9,721 bases of DNA from Chloroflexota bacterium (lineage in GTDB: Bacteria > Chloroflexota > Anaerolineae > Anaerolineales > UBA4823). The position numbers and the translations under genes were made by a program. The notes under the pieces were generated by a model, which did not search any database, had not been told where the DNA came from, and was given only the letters and a program-made list of their open reading frames with translations. The stretch covers positions 1 through 9,721 of the forward strand of contig DAOVCZ010000055.1 of the NCBI GenBank assembly GCA_030669775.1. Reading direction: 5' to 3'. Shown piece by piece: positions 5,730 to 9,721 of this stretch; the first letter of the stretch is position 1; each line of letters starts with the position of its first letter.

Positions 5730-6722
5730 ATGCCCCAGCATAAACCCTCGCGTGAATATCCTTCATATGGTGAGATTAAGCTTTTCTCTGGGACTGGTTC
5801 TCCGGATTTGGCTGACCACATCTCCCGCTACCTAGGATTACCGCTCAGCGGTCGGGATGTGACGCTCTTCCCCAATGACAACCTTTTTGTGAAACTGCAT
5901 AAAAGCGTGCGAGGACAGGATGTATTTGTGATTCAAACCACGTCCCGACCTGTCCATCGCAACCTGATGGAGCTGTTGATTATGCTGCAGACTTTACGAT
6001 TAGACTCTGCGGGTCGGATTACGGCTGTTATCCCTTACATGTGTTATGCTCGTTCGGATAAGAAAGACATGCCACGCGTGCCCATTACTGCTCGTTTGGT
6101 GGCGGATATGATCGAGATCGCTGGGGCAGATCGCTACATGACATTAGATCTGCATGCCGGGCAGATTCAAGGTTTTTTCTCTATTCCGGGTGATGTACTG
6201 ACCGCATTTCATATACTTACCGCACACATGTTTGATTTGCGTTTGAAAATGAAAGATCCCGTGGTAGTGGCGGCTGACCTCGGTTTCGCTAAGAAGGGTC
6301 GTAATTTCGCTGCCAGCCTTGATGCGCCGATCGCCTTTGTCGAGAAACGTCGTTCCGGCGATGATGCTCGTCCAGCTGCCCTGACCCTGATTGGTAATGT
6401 CGAGGGGTGCGATGTAATTGTGGTCGATGATGAGATCGACACAGCTGGCTCGATCATCCAGGCTGTAAAACTCGTCAAAGAGAATGGCGCGCGTGACGTG
6501 TATGCTGTATGTGTCCATCCTATATTTTCAGAGAAGGCAGTTGACCAGCTGGCAGAACTGCCTTTAAAAACAATCATCACCACCGATACTGTGCCTATCC
6601 CGGAAGGGGAGCGCGAAAAGCTGGCTGAGAAGCTGCAAGTACTCTCTGTGGCACCTCTTCTTGGCGAAGTTATTCGCCGGGCACATGAGGGTCGCAGTGT
6701 GGGGGAGATGTTCAACGAATAA
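5730..6722 (+). CDS. prs: Ribose-phosphate pyrophosphokinase (PRPP synthetase)
   Basis: Makes phosphoribosyl pyrophosphate from ribose 5-phosphate and ATP for purine, pyrimidine, histidine, tryptophan and NAD synthesis; cytoplasmic oligomer. Numbering from ATG 5730: two phosphoribosyltransferase-like halves, YARSDKKD (106-113), DLHAGQIQGFF (140-150), the catalytic-loop region EKRRS (205-209), and the PRPP-binding loop VVDDEIDTAG (231-240). The length of 330 residues is slightly above the usual 310-320. The frame extends upstream to 5688, but ATG 5730 has GGAGG at 5719-5723 with a six-base gap and is preferred. The nucleotide-binding stretch usually reading FxDGE or FSNQE is FPNDN (47-51), so its last acidic residue is replaced by N, and the usual RQ in YARQD is RS. 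These are divergences, but the catalytic motifs are intact. mutM starts three bases after the stop. Confidence 0.95.
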   Translation: MPQHKPSREYPSYGEIKLFSGTGSPDLADHISRYLGLPLSGRDVTLFPNDNLFVKLHKSVRGQDVFVIQTTSRPVHRNLMELLIMLQTLRLDSAGRITAVIPYMCYARSDKKDMPRVPITARLVADMIEIAGADRYMTLDLHAGQIQGFFSIPGDVLTAFHILTAHMFDLRLKMKDPVVVAADLGFAKKGRNFAASLDAPIAFVEKRRSGDDARPAALTLIGNVEGCDVIVVDDEIDTAGSIIQAVKLVKENGARDVYAVCVHPIFSEKAVDQLAELPLKTIITTDTVPIPEGEREKLAEKLQVLSVAPLLGEVIRRAHEGRSVGEMFNE

Positions 6723-6725
6723 AGC

Positions 6726-7574
6726 ATGCCCGAGCTGCCCGAAGTCGAAACCATCTGCAATGCGCTAAGAAATGGCGGACGAGGTGGCGAATCCGTTATC
6801 GGGCGTCGCGTCGAAGACAGCCATCTTCTCTGGGAAGGTTCGCTTGCTGAACCTACAGCGCTTGAATTCCGGGAGCGCATCCTCGGGCAGATAGTTCAAG
6901 ATGTGGGACGGCGGGGGAAATATATCATCATGCAATTCTCTGATGACACATTATTGTTCCACTTGCGAATGAGCGGCGATCTGGTTATTGAAAAACAGAC
7001 CGAGCCTGTGGCAGCGCACCATCGTATGATGCTCGATCTGGATGGCGGCATCCGCCTGGCCTTCAACGATACGCGCAAGTTTGGGCGAATTTGGCTGGTT
7101 GCTGACCCGCAGGCTGTAGTCGGGAATCTCGGCCCGGAGCCCCTGAATGGTGATTTCACTCCCCAGGAACTTCATCGGCGGCTGCAGGCGCATCGCCGCC
7201 AATTGAAAACTCTGCTGCTCGACCAGAGATTCATTGCCGGATTGGGCAATATTTACACTGATGAAGCGCTGCACCGGGCAAGGTTACATCCATTGCTGAT
7301 ATCGAATACACTGGATAATTCTCAATCCGAACGCCTGTGGTCCAGTATCAGGCAGGTGCTGGAAGAAGGCATCCGGCGCCAGGGAGCCAGCATCGATTGG
7401 ATCTATCGCGGAGGAGATTTCCAGAATTATTTCACGGTTTACCAGCGCACTGGCGATCCCTGCCCGACCTGCGGTGCACCCATCCAGCGCATTCTGGTGG
7501 CTCAAAGAGGCACTCACTTTTGTGTGAATTGCCAGCCGCCTCCCTCATCGCCGGAAGTGGATAAAGATGGTTGA
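6726..7574 (+). CDS. mutM: Formamidopyrimidine-DNA glycosylase (Fpg/MutM)
   Basis: Bifunctional glycosylase/AP lyase that removes 8-oxoguanine and ring-opened purines. Seen: MPELPEVET, with P2 as the Schiff-base nucleophile and E3; K65 in GRRGKYI, the beta-sheet lysine of the family; HLRMSG (79-84); NDTRKFGR (114-121); GLGNIYTDEAL in the helix-two-turn-helix region; and a C-terminal zinc finger with C246, C249, C266 and C269. The finger carries AQRGTHFC, including the conserved arginine that contacts DNA. The 282-residue length is normal, with a short 13-residue tail after the finger. The start lies three bases after the prs stop with no strong ribosome binding site close by, which implies translational coupling. 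A MutM rather than Nei assignment is supported by the intact MPELPEVET and the family zinc finger. Confidence 0.96.
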   Translation: MPELPEVETICNALRNGGRGGESVIGRRVEDSHLLWEGSLAEPTALEFRERILGQIVQDVGRRGKYIIMQFSDDTLLFHLRMSGDLVIEKQTEPVAAHHRMMLDLDGGIRLAFNDTRKFGRIWLVADPQAVVGNLGPEPLNGDFTPQELHRRLQAHRRQLKTLLLDQRFIAGLGNIYTDEALHRARLHPLLISNTLDNSQSERLWSSIRQVLEEGIRRQGASIDWIYRGGDFQNYFTVYQRTGDPCPTCGAPIQRILVAQRGTHFCVNCQPPPSSPEVDKDG

Positions 7575-7604
7575 TTGGTTTACCTTCCCAGAGGAGCGAG
7601 CCTT

Positions 7605-8285
7605 ATGGATTTAACTGGAGCGATCTTGCTGATCGGTATTGGCATTGTGATCGGTTTTTTGTTTGCCGCGTTGTTCTTTACTTTGCGCAGGGGGTCTTCT
7701 CCCGAGCCACCTTCCCAGGAGCGGGTTCTTACCGACTCGGAGCACAGTATCCGCATCTGGCGCGAAGGGAAGGACCAGCGATTGGTGATCGAAATGGATG
7801 GTGTATCCCATTACCAGGAAAGCGAATTGCACACCGATCAGAGCCGCCGTATAGCTGGTTTAATTAGAGAACTGCAAGCCTGGATGGATGTTTCACCAAG
7901 CCCTGTGTCCCCAACCCAACCTGAGGCCTTCAAAACTGCAGCTTCTGCAACTGGAGAAGAGACGAAAAGCACCAGTCTTAATCCTTTAAAGATCTTCAAC
8001 CGTTCACTCCAACCGTTGGAAAAAACTGGATCAAGTGATCCTGATTTGAGTATTGTGGCCCAGATAGATGAGATCTTGCAAGCCAAGCTGGAAGGCATCC
8101 ATCTCGATGATCAGGGAATTCGCCTTATTGAAGGACCGGATCAGGGCATGGTAATTGAAGTCGGCTTGAATCGCTACACTGAAATTGATGCCGTCCCTGA
8201 TGAGAGGGTACGCCAGCTGATACGCCTGTCTGTGGCTGAGTGGGAAAGCAGCTTGGGGGATTATTCAGCATCAAAAACCCGCTGA
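7605..8285 (+). CDS. Membrane-anchored hypothetical protein with a duplicated ~40-residue module
   Basis: Function unknown. Starting at ATG 7605 (GAGGAG at 7591-7596, eight bases upstream), 226 aa. Residues 5-27 form one hydrophobic helix followed by RR, so the protein is probably anchored with the bulk in the cytoplasm. A first module spans about 49-93 and a second about 172-213. Aligned by eye they share IR, EG.DQ, VIE, G, Y.E, D, R, LIR and a closing W at nearly the same spacing. A low-complexity Ser/Pro/Thr linker (about 95-130) and a helix IDEILQAKLEG lie between them. The frame also opens at a TTG at 7575, directly after mutM, but the ATG has the better site. I recall comparable sequences annotated as hypothetical in Chloroflexota, which I cannot verify here. 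It is the last gene of the operon. Confidence 0.85.
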   Translation: MDLTGAILLIGIGIVIGFLFAALFFTLRRGSSPEPPSQERVLTDSEHSIRIWREGKDQRLVIEMDGVSHYQESELHTDQSRRIAGLIRELQAWMDVSPSPVSPTQPEAFKTAASATGEETKSTSLNPLKIFNRSLQPLEKTGSSDPDLSIVAQIDEILQAKLEGIHLDDQGIRLIEGPDQGMVIEVGLNRYTEIDAVPDERVRQLIRLSVAEWESSLGDYSASKTR

Positions 8286-8341
8286 TCACCATCCCATGGA
8301 TAACAACTTGCCAGTACGGTAGTTGCTCAGCGCGCCATGCT

Positions 8342-8362
8342 CCATTGGACAATAGTCTATGG
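8342..8362. terminator. Possible hairpin between convergent genes
   Basis: CCATTGGAC (8342-8350) can pair with GTCTATGG (8355-8362) around the loop AATA: eight pairs including one G-T wobble, and one bulged T. It lies 57 bases after the stop of the duplicated-module gene. There is no T-run on either side, so a factor-independent terminator is not shown. Confidence 0.3.
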
Positions 8363-8419
8363 CATCGGTCGTGGTAAGTTTAATCACACCAAGCCGGACA
8401 GATCTCCTCGCAAGATTCT

Positions 8420-8431
8420 CCCGCTGGCGGG
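8420..8431. terminator. Short GC-rich dyad downstream of both convergent genes
   Basis: CCCGC and GCGGG are reverse complements around TG, giving a short, strong GC stem 35 bases after the adenosine deaminase stop on the minus strand. No T-tract follows in either direction. It may help end transcription but could be chance. Apart from this and the hairpin at 8342 I see nothing else in the 180-base convergent gap 8286-8465. Confidence 0.25.
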
Positions 8432-8465
8432 GTGACCCTCAATTCCCCAGTATAGATTTTCAATC

Positions 8466-9509
8466 TTACTCAGAGATAATGAAATCCTGAAATTCTCTGT
8501 CCAAAGACGCTGCCAGATTTCCCCGCTCCTTATCTGGGAGGAAAGAAGCTTGAGCAGCTGCTGAAACTCGATCCTGTAGAGTTGTCATTCTGAATCCGAT
8601 TTGCTCGCAAACCAGCGCATACTCATCGCTCAAAGAGATCTGAGAGATTCCCGGGTCGTCAGTGTTGATGGTTGTGTTTAGCCCAGCCTGGATCATTTTT
8701 TGAACGGGATGCTTATCCAGGGAAGCCACAACCCCGGACTGGTAGTTGCTGGTGACACATACTTCGAAAGCTGTTCCCTTTTCGCGGGCCATGGCGACTA
8801 CCTCAGTGTCTTCCATTACACGCACTCCATGACCAATCCGTTCCGCTCCCAGCAGAGTTATCGCCTGGGCGACGTTTCCCGCGGGACCCCACTCACCAGC
8901 ATGGATGGTAATGCTTAGTCCACCTTGACGTGCCTCCTGGAAAACTGGTTCAAAAGGTACGCAAGGGTAATTGGCCTCATCCCCGGCTAAATCAAGACCG
9001 ACAAGCGTAGAATCAAGTCGGTCGATGGCCAGCTCAGCGATCTGAGCAGCGATTTCCACACTCTCGTGACGGTTGATGCTGGCGATCAAACGGGTTGAGA
9101 TCTTATGCTTGGATTGAGCCTTTTTTACCCCTTCAATCACCCAATCCATAACCTCGCCCAGTGGAAAATCCGCGACTTTACCCAGCGCAGCTGGGGTGAA
9201 ACGCAATTCAAGGTAGCGGACATTATCCGCTGCTGCATCGACCACGGCTTCCTCGGCGATACGCATGATAACTTCCGGAGAGCGGTAGAAATTTCGTAGA
9301 ACATCGAATTTGGAAAGAAAGTTTTTGGAGGTGCGGGGATCGGCTTGATCTACCTGAACTAACTGGCGTAAATGATCAGCATCCGGTATGTCGAGGTCGT
9401 AGGATCGTCCCACTTCCATGAGAGTAGTCAAGCGCAGTGAACCTTCCAGGTGTCGATGAAGTTCCACCTTGGGCAGGGAATTGTAAAACTCAGCAGGGCG
9501 TGGATGCAT
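8466..9509 (-). CDS. add: Adenosine deaminase
   Basis: Zinc amidohydrolase that deaminates adenosine and deoxyadenosine to inosine in purine salvage. Numbering from ATG 9509 (347 aa, a normal length): KVELHRHLEGS with zinc ligands H18 and H20, GLDLAGDE, HAGE (203-206) with zinc H203 and catalytic E206, RIGHGVR with H227, VTSNYQSG, and NTDDPGIS (282-289) with the zinc aspartate, followed by SLSDEY. The frame continues upstream to an ATG at 9668, which would add 53 basic, low-complexity residues and overlap the gene before it by about 140 bases; the family begins near MHPRPAEFYNSLPKVELH, so 9509 is chosen. The ribosome binding site is weak. It follows the upstream gene by 19 bases, probably in one transcript. 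Other deaminases of the family (adenine, aminodeoxyfutalosine) cannot be fully excluded. Confidence 0.94.
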   Translation of the reverse strand: MHPRPAEFYNSLPKVELHRHLEGSLRLTTLMEVGRSYDLDIPDADHLRQLVQVDQADPRTSKNFLSKFDVLRNFYRSPEVIMRIAEEAVVDAAADNVRYLELRFTPAALGKVADFPLGEVMDWVIEGVKKAQSKHKISTRLIASINRHESVEIAAQIAELAIDRLDSTLVGLDLAGDEANYPCVPFEPVFQEARQGGLSITIHAGEWGPAGNVAQAITLLGAERIGHGVRVMEDTEVVAMAREKGTAFEVCVTSNYQSGVVASLDKHPVQKMIQAGLNTTINTDDPGISQISLSDEYALVCEQIGFRMTTLQDRVSAAAQASFLPDKERGNLAASLDREFQDFIISE

Positions 9510-9528
9510 GGCTGGATTTAGAACCTGA

Positions 9529-9721
9529 TTATCTTTTCCTGCGTCGGCGACGCTTTCCTTTACCTTTTTTCTTTTCTCCACTCGCTGGACTGCTTGGGCT
9601 GGGTTCTGAGACTGGAGTGGCAATTTGTGGTGGTGCTGCTTGGGGGGCGCTGACAGTGGTTTGTACACTGCTTAAATCTCGTGGGCGGTAGATGAACATG
9701 CGGGTAACGACACCCGTCCGT
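9529..9721 (-). CDS. C-terminal 63 residues of an unidentified protein with a basic tail (5' end outside window)
   Basis: This minus-strand frame is open from the window edge to a TAA at 9529-9531. It is the true upstream neighbour of adenosine deaminase. The visible part starts with a folded-looking stretch GVVTRMFIYRPRDLSSV, then a Pro/Ala/Ser-rich linker including PPQIATPVSEPSPSSP, and finally a strongly basic tail made only of K, R and G for about 14 residues (KKKGKGKRRRRRKR). Such linker-plus-basic-tail ends are common on nucleic-acid-binding or ribosome-associated proteins, so a role with RNA or DNA is a fair guess. The catalytic or fold-defining part lies outside the window and I do not recognise the family. 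It overlaps, in another frame, the spurious N-terminal extension of the adenosine deaminase frame. Confidence 0.7.
   Translation of the reverse strand, partial: RTGVVTRMFIYRPRDLSSVQTTVSAPQAAPPQIATPVSEPSPSSPASGEKKKGKGKRRRRRKR

Noticed and set aside
6209..6880. A 223-residue minus-strand ORF
   Set aside because: It is antisense to prs and the start of mutM, both of which carry clear catalytic motifs, and its composition is rich in serine and arginine, as expected for a shadow frame.
9541..9553. GCGTCGGCGACGC dyad followed by a T-rich stretch, resembling a terminator on the plus strand
   Set aside because: No plus-strand gene precedes it, and the bases are arginine codons in the basic tail of the minus-strand gene, which explains both the dyad and the T-rich (lysine-coding) stretch.
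9510..9668. N-terminal extension of adenosine deaminase to ATG 9668
   Set aside because: The added 53 residues are low-complexity and basic, lie outside the family's usual length, and overlap the coding end of the upstream gene.
1..9721. CRISPR arrays, insertion sequences, rRNA, riboswitches (including a cobalamin riboswitch before the B12 subunit)
   Set aside because: No regularly spaced repeats, transposase frames or rRNA-like blocks were seen. The leader from the TATAAT at 3701 to the ATG at 3739 is too short for a cobalamin riboswitch, and the upstream 200 bases show no recognisable B12-box.

Overview
The window looks like a chromosomal piece of a bacterium from the phylum Chloroflexota, most likely Anaerolineae-like. 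This is an inference. It rests on a large MalT-like (LAL) ATPase regulator, a split B12-dependent mutase subunit followed by its MeaB chaperone, a two-module membrane-anchored protein of a kind I associate with that phylum, and a mixture of ATG, GTG and TTG starts with GGAGG-type ribosome binding sites. No database search was possible, so the taxonomy is tentative.

Layout, left to right. Positions 1-2160 (minus strand) hold the first 720 codons of a LAL/MalT-like regulator whose C-terminus lies outside the window. Positions 2161-2801 are an AT-rich divergent intergenic region. It holds a candidate promoter and a 15-bp palindrome for the regulator, three short sequences resembling tRNA T-arms, and a 65-codon minus-strand ORF of unknown nature. 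Positions 2802-3482 (plus) encode a metallo-beta-lactamase-fold hydrolase, visibly more AT-rich than the genes to its right. Positions 3483-3738 are a second intergenic region with two inverted repeats and a TATAAT box.

Positions 3739-8285 are a tight plus-strand run of six genes that looks like one operon: a stand-alone B12-binding mutase subunit, the MeaB/ArgK GTPase, a RimJ/RimL-like GNAT acetyltransferase (ATGA overlap with meaB), PRPP synthetase, formamidopyrimidine-DNA glycosylase, and a single-pass membrane protein with two copies of a short module. A convergent gap of 180 bases with two weak hairpins separates it from the minus-strand genes on the right: adenosine deaminase (8466-9509) and, upstream of that, the last 63 codons of an unidentified protein with a Pro/Ala-rich linker and a strongly basic tail (9529 to the edge).

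The genes share themes but do not form one obvious pathway. The B12 subunit and MeaB belong to acyl-CoA mutase metabolism (propionate/methylmalonyl-CoA). PRPP synthetase and adenosine deaminase belong to nucleotide synthesis and salvage. MutM repairs oxidised purines. I found no CRISPR array, insertion sequence, complete tRNA or rRNA, and no clear novel defence or mobile system. The most interesting items are the duplicated-module membrane protein, the B12 subunit and chaperone without their catalytic partner, and the tRNA-like debris in the AT-rich gap.
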